Assembly: GCA_002696205.1 (NCBI GenBank)
Contig: NZRL01000144.1
Span: forward strand, 1-61,111
Direction of reading: 5' to 3'
Source of the DNA: Rhodospirillaceae bacterium
GTDB taxonomy: Bacteria; Pseudomonadota; Alphaproteobacteria; Rhodospirillales; Casp-alpha2
Length of the DNA: 61,111 nucleotides
Within the stretch, counting starts at the first letter, position 1, and every line of letters begins with the position of its first letter. A model generated the notes under the pieces. The model saw only the letters and a program-made list of their open reading frames with translations. It made no database searches and had not been told where the DNA came from. Positions 28,911 to 37,724 of this stretch are shown piece after piece. A program made the position numbers and the translations under genes.

Positions 28911-29795
28911 TTATGTTTGCCGCCGCCTATCCGTGGGCACAGTCCAGTCAATTTCGTCGAGAGTATCTCCATCGATTGCCATGCGACCAGTCTCATCCAT
29001 CCGTTCCAAGGCCGTGCACATAACCTCCCAGGTTTCCCCGGTAAGGCCTTCACTGAGGGTGTGAATTCGCCGGACGAGGGTCTTGTTCTTGATGAAGGCA
29101 ACGTCCTGCAGGCCGCCGTGTCGGCAGATATTCGCCAGGAACTTTGCGTACTCCGGTCCGACCTGCCATCGGGGAAGGGTAAAGGGAGTAAACCGGTTTC
29201 CGAATTCTTGGTTGGTCTGAAAGACGCGGAGGACCCCTTTCGTGCCGATCCCGACGAGCGAGATCTCCAATTCGTTCGTAAGATGCCTGAGGACGTTCAA
29301 GAACAAGCCCTTCTGGTCCTTTTTGCCATCCAGAATAGTGTGGAGTTCGTCGATGATTAGGACCCGAGTGCCCAATCTGGTGAGCAGGTTAAGAACCTGA
29401 TCTTGCTTTCGGAGCGCGGATGCCGTCGACGCAGTTGGTGCCCCCACCGCACGTAGAATGTTTGAATAAAGGCCTGGGATATCCGCCATCGGCGGGGACT
29501 GGGCGTAGACCACCGGCATTTTCGATGAGGTGCCGCCATCGACGAAGGTCTGTTCATGCATGCGTTTGAACTTCCGCGCGATTGTCGTTTTGCCGTGATT
29601 GCTCTCGCCGACGATCAAACAGCAGGGAGGCCTATGAACCCGGGGATGGTCGTATAACCATTCCAGCCGCTTCAATGCCTGAGAGGCAGCGGGATAGTCG
29701 ATCCAGCAGGAAGACCAGATCCGTTGTACGCGTTCCCGCGGTGTGGGGCCGAACAGGTCGTTCGAGGCGACTTCTTCGGAAGCGGGATCAGTCAT
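28911..29795 (-). CDS. tnsC: TnsC/TniB-family AAA+ transposition ATPase
   Basis: A 294-residue AAA+ ATPase. The Walker A motif is GESNHGKTT (63-71), Walker B is VLIIDE (145-150) with the following LHT, and sensor 1 is in SLVGIGT. Size and motifs match the short TniB-type TnsC proteins. TnsC polymerises on target DNA, links the target selector TniQ to the TnsAB transposase and enforces target immunity. The start at 29795 follows a GAGG site and overlaps the end of tnsB by 4 nt. Confidence 0.92.
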   Translation of the reverse strand: MTDPASEEVASNDLFGPTPRERVQRIWSSCWIDYPAASQALKRLEWLYDHPRVHRPPCCLIVGESNHGKTTIARKFKRMHEQTFVDGGTSSKMPVVYAQSPPMADIPGLYSNILRAVGAPTASTASALRKQDQVLNLLTRLGTRVLIIDELHTILDGKKDQKGLFLNVLRHLTNELEISLVGIGTKGVLRVFQTNQEFGNRFTPFTLPRWQVGPEYAKFLANICRHGGLQDVAFIKNKTLVRRIHTLSEGLTGETWEVMCTALERMDETGRMAIDGDTLDEIDWTVPTDRRRQT

Positions 29796-31660
29796 GACCA
29801 ATCCTCCCATTTGCCTTCGACTTCAAGGTCGCCGAGGTCGTATTCGCCCTCGTCATCATCGGCGGCCGGCGAATTATCGACCCCGAGGTCGATGGATGGC
29901 CTCTTTTCGGAAGTGTCTCGGGCATGGACCTTTTTCCTTTGTTTGGCGCGGCGGACTTTCTTGGTTTCCACGGTCGCGGTCTCGGTAATCCGTTCCATGG
30001 CGTCGATTGCGGCGAAGATGGCGTCTTCGTCAATGTTCTCCGCGTTCTTAGCTTTCAGGTAATTCTTCGCCGCCCGCAGTTCCCAAAGCGAAATAGAAGG
30101 ATGGGAATCCTCCCGGTAAGGCACCTCTAGATATTCCCTGAGCTCAGGGTCGAGAAAATAGATCCGGCTGATATCACGGGGGTCGCGCCGTACGGTGAAT
30201 TTCACGCTCTGTCCGCCTTTCTTGGCCCGAATCCATCCGCTGATGCCGGGGGCGTAATAGGTGATCCCGCTCCAAGAAATGCCATCCGCTTGAACCGTTC
30301 GGGACTCGGATGGCAGGAAGTCGATGGCGAACCTCTCTGGATCGCCAACCCGGGGAGGTATGCCGGTGCCTTTCCTCCGGCTGGTCCCCAGAATTCCCTC
30401 ATTCCATTTCTCAATCGGGCTCATACCAATGCCTTTGTGAACGCGTTGGTGATAAACGCCGACCACGTAGGTGACGAACCAAGACTGCAGTTCGTCCAAG
30501 GTCATTGAGGCGTGCTTTGCAGAGTCGTACTCGCCTTTCTCCTGGATGTTGGAGAAGGTCGTGCCGGGAAGCGCATGAATCTCTTTGGAGATCGTCCCCA
30601 TCAAACGTTCGACGTGGCCGCCGAAGTGGGGTTGCCTGACCGGCCGCCAGGCGATGTTGATGCCGTACTCGTCGCAGGATTTCTGGATCGTATTACTGCG
30701 GAAATCCTTCCCGTTGTCGGCGTGCAGGGTCCGCATCAGCCCCCAAACCGGCCATTTCTTGTCAATGCCCAGTTTTTCAAGCTCAGCGTCTTTGGGGAGG
30801 GCCGACTGGCGGATGCACATCCCCACGGAGAACGCGCTCGGGGCATCCAGGGAAATGTAATAGCCGGTGATCATGCGGCTGAAGACATCGATGGCGACTG
30901 TCAGCCATGGGCGTCCGATCGGCAGCCGGGTGTCGTCGTCGACCAGCATGATGTCCAATTTGGTATGGTCGATCTGGACAGTCTCCAGCGGAAAGTTCCC
31001 GTCGGGAAACTCGCCTTTGACCGGGGCGAATTTGTCGCGGGCGGCCTTGGCGCCTTGTCGACGTTTCATCCGTTCACTTTCCTTGACCGCCTTGATGCGG
31101 GCGCGGACCGTGTTCGGATGCGGCACTTTTAGCCGGCCGGCCTTGCAGCGTCGAATGACTTCGTCGATTGCTTTTTTCGCGGTGACTTTCTGTTTCGTAA
31201 GAAAGACGTTCTCGATGACGTCCTGAATGAGGGCTTCGACCTTCCTGGGCAATCGCCGTTTTCGCTTTCCCCGCCGGCTAGGCACTAAATCCGAAAGCAG
31301 GCCACGGTTCCGATATGCATCGCACCAGCGGCGTAACGTCTTTTCGTGAACACCGATTTCCTCGGCGCGGGCGGCGAAGGCCTCTCCCTTTCGGCGTGTG
31401 ATCTCGAGAAGGGGTTCAATCGCCTTATACCGTTCCCTCGCGACGGCCAAATCCTCTTCTGGAATGGCGTCGAGAGTGCGGAGTTTGGCGGTCGTCGGTT
31501 CATCCTTGCTCTCGAGCTGGGAGACGCTCGCAGTTCCGGTCTCGCCCGTATCGACGAACTGGACCATGACTTCGTCGGGGCTGGATTGGAGGGTGATGAC
31601 GGCGGCACGTCCCAGGAAGCGGACTTCGTTGCCTACGTCGAAACGTACGGGCCCGCTCAT
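29792..31660 (-). CDS. tnsB: TnsB-family DDE transposase
   Basis: A 622-residue transposase. The N-terminal helix-turn-helix domains (about 90-215; EEIGVHEKTLRRWCDAYRN) bind the transposon ends. The RNase H-like core carries the DDE triad: D231 (QIDHTKLD), D315 (LHADNGKDF) and E351 (GGHVERLMG). A Mu-type C-terminal beta-barrel and an acidic C-terminal tail follow (DDDEGEYDLGDLEVEGKWEDW), the tail being the expected TnsC-contact hook. It cuts and joins the 3' ends. ATGA overlap with tnsA shows operon coupling. Confidence 0.95.
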   Translation of the reverse strand: MSGPVRFDVGNEVRFLGRAAVITLQSSPDEVMVQFVDTGETGTASVSQLESKDEPTTAKLRTLDAIPEEDLAVARERYKAIEPLLEITRRKGEAFAARAEEIGVHEKTLRRWCDAYRNRGLLSDLVPSRRGKRKRRLPRKVEALIQDVIENVFLTKQKVTAKKAIDEVIRRCKAGRLKVPHPNTVRARIKAVKESERMKRRQGAKAARDKFAPVKGEFPDGNFPLETVQIDHTKLDIMLVDDDTRLPIGRPWLTVAIDVFSRMITGYYISLDAPSAFSVGMCIRQSALPKDAELEKLGIDKKWPVWGLMRTLHADNGKDFRSNTIQKSCDEYGINIAWRPVRQPHFGGHVERLMGTISKEIHALPGTTFSNIQEKGEYDSAKHASMTLDELQSWFVTYVVGVYHQRVHKGIGMSPIEKWNEGILGTSRRKGTGIPPRVGDPERFAIDFLPSESRTVQADGISWSGITYYAPGISGWIRAKKGGQSVKFTVRRDPRDISRIYFLDPELREYLEVPYREDSHPSISLWELRAAKNYLKAKNAENIDEDAIFAAIDAMERITETATVETKKVRRAKQRKKVHARDTSEKRPSIDLGVDNSPAADDDEGEYDLGDLEVEGKWEDWS

Positions 31661-32298
31661 GATAGCCGCCTTTGCATCAGTCGAATTTCGCTGTCGGGCT
31701 TTAGCACTTCCTCCAACCTTGCATGGACGACGCCGGTGGCAAGCAGATGCCATAAGGCCGATAAGGCGATCGCACGCTCGTCGTCATTGCCGCACGTATC
31801 TTCGAGCAGGCCGGTGATCGTTGCCGAAGTCGTTTCTCCGAGTGCCGCCAATAGTCGGTCGCATATTTTGTCGGCCGGTGCATTCGCTCGATAGGGGAGG
31901 AGGAACTTGGCGTTCTCCAGCCGGGGTGTGCGGATTTCCCGCTCTGTCCAGACCTCGAAGGTCCATCCCCGACTGCGGGCGAACGTCCTGGCGGCATTGA
32001 ACTTGTCGTCGAGGTCGGCCGTTACGAATTTGGCTGGTTTGACCTCGATGAGTATCGCGGCGCCGGCGGTGCGTTGAACGAGGAAGTCCGGTGTGTAGTG
32101 GCGTTGGCTGCCTGTGCTGTCGCGATAGTCAATCCGGACGGGCTGCTCTTCGATGTTCGTGACCTGAGGGTCGAACAACATCAGGGAGATGAAGTCCCTC
32201 TCCAGCGACGATTCATAGCCGATGGAGCCTGCACCGCGTCCGCTGGCATGGCGGCCGGTCAGGCTTCGGCTGCTGATGGGAATCTCTCTAACTGGCAT
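31657..32298 (-). CDS. tnsA: TnsA-family transposon endonuclease
   Basis: A 213-residue TnsA. The catalytic restriction-fold core is visible as ESSLERDF (glutamate at about 29-33), YTPDFLV (D71) and LIEVKPAK (E85, K87). The C-terminal region resembles the TnsA helix-turn-helix domain. TnsA nicks the 5' ends of the transposon so that, with TnsB, the element moves by cut-and-paste rather than replication. The start at 32298 follows a GGGAGG ribosome binding site. The overlap with tnsB keeps the two subunits in ratio. Confidence 0.92.
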   Translation of the reverse strand: MPVREIPISSRSLTGRHASGRGAGSIGYESSLERDFISLMLFDPQVTNIEEQPVRIDYRDSTGSQRHYTPDFLVQRTAGAAILIEVKPAKFVTADLDDKFNAARTFARSRGWTFEVWTEREIRTPRLENAKFLLPYRANAPADKICDRLLAALGETTSATITGLLEDTCGNDDERAIALSALWHLLATGVVHARLEEVLKPDSEIRLMQRRLS

Positions 32299-32316
32299 CA
32301 AACCTCCCCTGAACAC

Positions 32317-32357
32317 TATATGTAGTTGGAAATATCAAGCGCAACCCCCAACATATA
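32317..32357. promoter_or_regulatory. Inverted repeat between tniQ and tnsA
   Basis: Arms TATATGTaGTTGG (32317-32329) and CCAACATATA (32348-32357) are nearly complementary. They span the 60-bp gap between tniQ and tnsA on the minus strand. They could be an operator for the tnsABC operon or a weak hairpin ending tniQ mRNA. The arms resemble the ACATAT/ATATGT palindrome at 28817-28834. Confidence 0.4.
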
Positions 32358-32358
32358 T

Positions 32359-33633
32359 TCATAGTAGTCCCCGTTTCGTTAGTTCCGCCCGTAAGACTTG
32401 ATCCACCCACGGGCCGACGTTGTGTCCGTCGTGAACGGCGGCGGCTCTCGCAGCGGCGCGGATGTCGGGACTAACGCCGTCCAGTTTCCAATAGCGGTTC
32501 CTACCGTAGGTGCAGTGGTCGCTAGCGGGGACGGCGAGCTCGTCGATATGTTTGGATTTTTGACCTAGAAGGTCGGTCAGGGCACGACGTGTTGCCTGCG
32601 TGCCTCGATCCTCCAGGAATACCCTTGCAGCGGCGACCTCGGAAGCTGTGGGTCGATAATCGCCGTCATGAAGCTTGTCGGTTACCGGTGCGCACAGTGC
32701 GAAAGGCAGTTGTTTGGAGCTCTTCAGTAGAACCCGGGAACTGATTCCGACGTCCTGGCAGGCTGTAATGAACTGATCCGGCCATCCAGCAAGTAAAGCG
32801 CAGGAGTATTGGATTAGGTGGTGTCGACTATGGGTAGGCAGTCGTTCAACTTCCTTGATACGCGGTATGGCGGACGGTGGAATGTCAGGAACATCCAAAT
32901 TCCGACGTGCCCACTCACGTAGTGGGTAGGCAAACCGACCTGTTGCCAGTAGGCGATAAATGATCCAGAGAATTCGGAAATAGACGAGCGGGTAAACCAG
33001 ACCGAAACTACCCAATTTTCCCCAGTCTCCTTGAGCAATGCGGAGTAGTTCTCCTTGTGCACGGTGCGGTTCAACCACCAATGACTCCCTGCGCCGAAGA
33101 TCGAAATTGCAACTCCAACAAATGGCGACCGAACCGAGGCTGGGTGAAGCGTAGAGCGGTTGAATCGGCGCAGTGCATTCAGGGCATCTATCGATCAACA
33201 GGCGCCCATGATGAGGGCAGCTGGTGATGAATGCCAATCGGTGTGTGGTTCTCAAGTGCGGTACGGCGTCATCCTGAAGGCATGCCACGCAGGTTTGCTG
33301 TCCGAACGATTTGGACTTTTGATAGATGCCGGCGGCCGGAAGCCAGAGCAGCTTGTTGCGGCCGTCGTCTTCTCCAATCAATCGACCCGTCCAAGATCTG
33401 AGCGTCCGCTTGCGCATGTCATCGCGTTCGATGCCAGTATGGGCAGACAGGCCGGCGATCAGGTCTTCGCAGGCAAACCTGTCCAGATCGGTTCGATGCA
33501 TTCGTCCGCCGGGTAGCGCGATGCGATACAGCTCACCAGGCTCCAGCCCGTTGGCCCAAGCCAAGCGGGAAAACCAAGACGCGAACGTCTCGTCACCGAC
33601 CGGCCGCGGTCGGAAAGGCCAAGTTTTTTCCAA
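32359..33633 (-). CDS. tniQ: TniQ/TnsD-family target-selection protein
   Basis: A 424-residue protein. The N-terminus (PRPVGDETFASWFSRLAWANG) is the TniQ domain. A zinc-binding section follows with C115-x2-C118, C139-H141-H142, C150-x2-C153 and C172-x2-C175. The C-terminal half is helical and ends in a short ribbon-helix-helix-like tail (VGPWVDQVLRAELTKRG). TniQ/TnsD proteins bind a chromosomal attachment sequence and recruit TnsC. Because the element sits just past a tRNA-Gln gene, that tRNA is the inferred recognition site. It is the first gene of the tniQ-tnsA-tnsB-tnsC set. Confidence 0.92.
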   Translation of the reverse strand: MEKTWPFRPRPVGDETFASWFSRLAWANGLEPGELYRIALPGGRMHRTDLDRFACEDLIAGLSAHTGIERDDMRKRTLRSWTGRLIGEDDGRNKLLWLPAAGIYQKSKSFGQQTCVACLQDDAVPHLRTTHRLAFITSCPHHGRLLIDRCPECTAPIQPLYASPSLGSVAICWSCNFDLRRRESLVVEPHRAQGELLRIAQGDWGKLGSFGLVYPLVYFRILWIIYRLLATGRFAYPLREWARRNLDVPDIPPSAIPRIKEVERLPTHSRHHLIQYSCALLAGWPDQFITACQDVGISSRVLLKSSKQLPFALCAPVTDKLHDGDYRPTASEVAAARVFLEDRGTQATRRALTDLLGQKSKHIDELAVPASDHCTYGRNRYWKLDGVSPDIRAAARAAAVHDGHNVGPWVDQVLRAELTKRGLL

Positions 33634-33789
33634 TTTGTTTGATCGAGCCGCGCGTGGGTAGCAGCGGCCTCCGCCCAGGTGCTGAAATATCGAAGCGGCG
33701 GGTTTTAGTGTTGATTATCTTTGTATGCAAGAGGTCTTTATCGGTTTTGTGCGGGTGTGTTGTGCGAGGAGTAGGCTTTCGGTAGTGAG

Positions 33790-34071
33790 TCAGTCAGAAT
33801 TTCTCTCCCTAACAAATCTTAGCGTGTCCGCTTTAGCTTTCTTTAGAGCGCGCTTGGCCCGTGCTCCAACTGCATCAAGGTCAGCCTTCAAGGCGTCGAT
33901 ATAATCTTCGATTTCACCTTCTGACATTAAGTGGTTTGAAATCCTAGGAGGCCGCCCTTGTTCACTCGACCAGTTATCCAGTTCTAAGACAACGATTGGA
34001 TCGAAAGGAAGGTCGTCACCTTGATGCATTTTTACAATTTGAAAGCTGAACTGCTTAATCGTTTTCGCCAT
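33790..34071 (-). CDS. Small hypothetical protein
   Basis: A 93-residue basic C-terminal protein (KRALKKAKADTLRFVRER) with an N-terminal strand-rich segment (FSFQIVKMHQGDD, PIVVLELDNW). It overlaps the end of the next minus-strand frame by 17 nt. It is divergent from hsdR and may be regulatory. I do not recognise a family. A ribosome binding site is weak. Confidence 0.55.
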   Translation of the reverse strand: MAKTIKQFSFQIVKMHQGDDLPFDPIVVLELDNWSSEQGRPPRISNHLMSEGEIEDYIDALKADLDAVGARAKRALKKAKADTLRFVRERNSD

Positions 34072-34240
34072 TAGGCACTCCTTCGTTTGTACGGCCTGTG
34101 CGTCGCTGACTTTGTCTCAGCTGCTTCGACATGGGCCGCATTATCTTGGCCCCCCAAAGGGGTTCAGAAACACCGGCGGCCATTGCCGGGATGAGGCTAT
34201 CAAGGCTCTTATGCTGGGGTATAAACTTGTAATAAGTCAT
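34055..34240 (-). CDS. Possible small protein upstream of the 93-residue gene
   Basis: A 61-residue frame (MTYYKFIPQHKSLDSL, then EPLWGAKIMRPMSKQL) that overlaps the following minus-strand gene by 17 nt. It is basic and lacks cysteine. It lies divergently from hsdR, with 100 bp between starts. The ribosome binding site is poor, so it may not be real. Confidence 0.4.
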   Translation of the reverse strand: MTYYKFIPQHKSLDSLIPAMAAGVSEPLWGAKIMRPMSKQLRQSQRRTGRTNEGVPNGEND

Positions 34241-34340
34241 GTGCCGCGCCACAGCGAGGCTTTCTGTCCTCTTTTTTGAAAGCACTTCTTCCCCTAAACT
34301 TGCGCGCTCCACGCGAGTGGAGCTTGGGGGTGTTGCGTGC

Positions 34341-37300
34341 ATGACGATTGTTTCGGCCAATTTCAGCTTTCTTGCAAAGCATGACGAGCAGCTGTTTCGG
34401 CATGCGGCGTTGGCTGAGCGGTACTTTCCCGACGATCCCAATACCAGCCTGATCAAAGTTCGACAGTTCGCTGAGTTGCTTGCGCAAATTGTTGCAGCTT
34501 CGACTGCGAGATTTGAAAGCCAAGAAGAAAAATTCGTCGATTTGCTTCGCAGGCTCTCGCTTGATCGGGCTGTTCCAAGGCAAGTTGTCGACCTATTCCA
34601 CCAGCTCCGAAAATCGGGAAACGCGGCAGCGCATGATGGCGCCGACGACCATAGGCAGGCGTTAGCGGCGCTTAAAATCGCCCGTCAACTAGGCATTTGG
34701 TTCCATCGGACCTACCGCAACGAACCGCAATTTAAACCGGGTCCATTTATTCCGCCATCTCCTCCTGAAGACGCGACGGCTGCTTTGCGGGAAGAAATCG
34801 AGCGTCTTCGTGAGGAGCTCGCAGCTAGCCAGTCCGAGGCTGAGCGCGCGCAGCGCGCCGCTGACGAGGAGGCGGAGCGTAGGGAAAGTGCCGAGGAAAA
34901 AGCCAAGCGAGAGACGGCAGAACGCGTCGAGTGGGAAGAGCTGGCGATCGAAGCCGATCGCCATCGAGAAGAGTTGAAGCAATTACTTGAGGCGCAGCAG
35001 GTGGAATCCGAAGCCCTCCCATCCATGGAGCTTGTTGCGCGTATGGATGCGGGCGAAGAGGCGGCCGAGGCGATCGACCTCGACGAGGCGGATACCCGTG
35101 TCCTCATCGATCAACAAATCCGAGATCGAGGCTGGGAGGTCGATACAAACGAGCTGCGTTTCAGCAAAGGAATAAGGCCGGCGAAGGGGCGGAACATGGC
35201 TATTGCTGAATGGCCAACTGCTTCCGGGCCAGCCGACTATGCGCTTTTCGTCGGGACCAGGTGTTTCGGGATTGTCGAAGCAAAGCGGAAGCGTAAAAAC
35301 GTTTCCGCCGCCATCGATCAGTCGGAGCGTTATTCTAAGGGGATCAAGCTGGAGGACGGGGCGGAAGCCGTTGGTGGCCCTTGGGGCGAATACGTCGTGC
35401 CTTTTGTCTTCGCAGCGAACGGTCGCCCTTATCTGAAGCAACTGGCGACACAGAGCGGCATCTGGTTTCGTGATGCGCGTAAAGCTACCAACCACCGTCG
35501 CGCCATGAACGATTGGCCAACGCCTGATGGGTTGTTGGGCCGCCTGGAGGTCGATAGGGATGCTGCGCATGCTGAGTTGAACGCTCAGCCAATCGAGTTC
35601 GGCTTTCCTCTTCGTCCGTACCAAAAGGAGGCAATCGGTGCGGTCGAGGAAGCGTTGGAACATGACCAGCGTGAAATTTTGGTCGCAATGGCGACCGGCA
35701 CCGGTAAGACAAAGCTCTCTATCGCGCTGTTATATCGGCTGCTTGCTGCAAAGCGTTTTCGCCGTATTTGCTTCGTTGTCGACCGGAGTGCGCTTGGCAG
35801 CCAGGCCGCGGGCGAATTCTCAACGACTAAAGTGGTCAGCGGCAAGACGTTCGCAGAAATCTTCGGTCTTAAGGGGCTTGAAGATGTTGTCCCCGACCTG
35901 GAAACGCGGGTTCACATCTGCACGATCCAGGGATTGGTCAAACGGGTGCTTTATCAACAAGAGCCAGGAGACATCCCGCCCATCGATCAATACGACCTGA
36001 TGGTCGTCGACGAATGTCACCGTGGATACCTAATCGACCGGGAAATGGCGGATCAGGATCTCGGCTTCCGAAACGAAGCCGATTACATCTCCAAGTATCG
36101 ACGAGTCCTAGAGCACTTCGATGCCGTTAAGATCGGCCTCACGGCAACGCCTGCCCTGCACACGGTCGAGATCTTCGGCGAGCCGGTGTTTCGCTATTCC
36201 TACCGAGAGGCGGTCGTTGATGGTTTCCTCATCGACCATGAACCGCCAGTCCGTATCACCACTGCTCTTGCTGAAGCCGGGATTGTTTTCAAAAAAGGAG
36301 AACAGGTCGAGCTTCTTGATACCAAGACCGGTGAGATCGATCTGGCTCACGCATCCGACGAAATCTCGTTTGAGGTCGAGGAATTCAATCGAAAGGTAAT
36401 TACCGTCCCTTTCAATCAGGTCGTTGCACGGGAGCTTGCGAGGCATATCGATCCGGCGTTTCCTGGAAAGACGTTGATCTTCGCTGCAACGGATGGGCAT
36501 GCCGACATAGTAGTCGAGCAGCTCAAAAAGGCCTTCGCGGACGAATACGGCGAAATCGAAGATGCCGCCGTACGAAAAATCACCGGCAGCGTCGACCGTG
36601 CGGCAGATCTGATCCGTTCCTTCCGAAACGATGCCAATCCGAAGATCGCGGTGACGGTCGATCTCCTGACGACGGGCGTGGACGTCCCCCGCATCACGAA
36701 CGTCGTCTTCCTGCGGCGTGTGAAAAGCCGAATTCTTTACGAGCAGATGTTGGGAAGGGCAACTCGCCTTTGCCCGGAAATCGGCAAGGAGACATTCCGC
36801 ATTTTTGACGCTGTCGACCTGTATGCGCATCTTCAGGAACTAACGGACATGCGGCCCGTGGTTGTCGATCCGACGATCTCTTTGGAACAATTGTTCGAAG
36901 AACTGGCCCGTGCCAAAGAGGCCGAGCACAAAAATAACATTCGTGAGCAGATCATCGTGCGCATGGCGCGAAAGGTTCGCCGGCTTCCTGACGACGTGAA
37001 GCACAGCTACGAAGCCAAAGCCGGCGAAACGCCGGAAGCGACGTTGGAAAGGCTGCGCAACTGCAGCGGAATTGAGGCCGCATCTTGGGCCGCCACCAAA
37101 TCTGGGATCGGCCCTATCCTCGACTGGCGCTCGGGTGAAAAAACACCTATCGCCATTCCAATCTCGCGCCGCGACGACGAGTTGGTCGATGTCTCCCGCG
37201 GCTACGGCGATGCCGAGAAACCGGAGGATTATCTCGACAGCTTCGCGGCATTTGTGCGCGACAACGTTAACAAGATCGCGGCTTTGAACATCGTGGTTCG

Positions 37301-37724
37301 TCGGCCTCGCGATCTGACGCGCGCGCAGTTGCGAGAGCTTCGATTGGAATTGGACCGTCAGGGCTTTCCTGAAGCGACCTTGCGTCGTGCCTGGCATGAC
37401 GCGAAGAACGAAGACATTGCCGCCTCTGTCGTTGGATTTATTCGTCAGGCTGCGTTGGGCGACCCGTTGGTTCCCTATCCGGAGCGCGTGCGAACGGCAA
37501 TGGATCGTATTCTGCGGAGCCAGTCTTGGAGCGACCCGCAGCGTCAATGGCTGCAACGCATCGGTGAACAGCTGCTGCAAGAGGTCGTCGTCGATAAGGA
37601 CGCCCTAAATCGGGCGCCTTTCGATACGCATGGTGGATTCAATCGTTTGAACAAGATCTTTGGGGGCCAATTGGAAACGGTTCTAAGCGATATCAATGAA
37701 GAGCTTTGGGGGGATGTGGGCTAA
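34341..37724 (+). CDS. hsdR: Type I restriction enzyme R subunit (HsdR)
   Basis: About 1127 residues. An N-terminal helical DUF4145-type domain (RKSGNAAAHDG at about 95) and a charged coiled coil (about 150-235) precede the nuclease. The nuclease core is DYALFVGTRCFGIVEAKRKRK (D299 with the E-x-K). The SF2 translocase has ATGTGKT (451-457), DECH (557-560) and LTATP, then a helicase domain 2 with LLTTGVDVPR and EQMLGRATR. The C-terminal domain docks to HsdM. HsdR cuts foreign DNA after ATP-driven translocation. An upstream start adds 34 residues; ATG 34341 is preferred because the family fold begins there. Confidence 0.93.
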   Translation: MTIVSANFSFLAKHDEQLFRHAALAERYFPDDPNTSLIKVRQFAELLAQIVAASTARFESQEEKFVDLLRRLSLDRAVPRQVVDLFHQLRKSGNAAAHDGADDHRQALAALKIARQLGIWFHRTYRNEPQFKPGPFIPPSPPEDATAALREEIERLREELAASQSEAERAQRAADEEAERRESAEEKAKRETAERVEWEELAIEADRHREELKQLLEAQQVESEALPSMELVARMDAGEEAAEAIDLDEADTRVLIDQQIRDRGWEVDTNELRFSKGIRPAKGRNMAIAEWPTASGPADYALFVGTRCFGIVEAKRKRKNVSAAIDQSERYSKGIKLEDGAEAVGGPWGEYVVPFVFAANGRPYLKQLATQSGIWFRDARKATNHRRAMNDWPTPDGLLGRLEVDRDAAHAELNAQPIEFGFPLRPYQKEAIGAVEEALEHDQREILVAMATGTGKTKLSIALLYRLLAAKRFRRICFVVDRSALGSQAAGEFSTTKVVSGKTFAEIFGLKGLEDVVPDLETRVHICTIQGLVKRVLYQQEPGDIPPIDQYDLMVVDECHRGYLIDREMADQDLGFRNEADYISKYRRVLEHFDAVKIGLTATPALHTVEIFGEPVFRYSYREAVVDGFLIDHEPPVRITTALAEAGIVFKKGEQVELLDTKTGEIDLAHASDEISFEVEEFNRKVITVPFNQVVARELARHIDPAFPGKTLIFAATDGHADIVVEQLKKAFADEYGEIEDAAVRKITGSVDRAADLIRSFRNDANPKIAVTVDLLTTGVDVPRITNVVFLRRVKSRILYEQMLGRATRLCPEIGKETFRIFDAVDLYAHLQELTDMRPVVVDPTISLEQLFEELARAKEAEHKNNIREQIIVRMARKVRRLPDDVKHSYEAKAGETPEATLERLRNCSGIEAASWAATKSGIGPILDWRSGEKTPIAIPISRRDDELVDVSRGYGDAEKPEDYLDSFAAFVRDNVNKIAALNIVVRRPRDLTRAQLRELRLELDRQGFPEATLRRAWHDAKNEDIAASVVGFIRQAALGDPLVPYPERVRTAMDRILRSQSWSDPQRQWLQRIGEQLLQEVVVDKDALNRAPFDTHGGFNRLNKIFGGQLETVLSDINEELWGDVG

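Noticed and set aside
29924-31894. Several plus-strand frames of 60-206 codons opposite tnsB and tnsA
   Set aside because: They are shadows of the transposase genes, whose catalytic residues and overlaps fix the coding strand.
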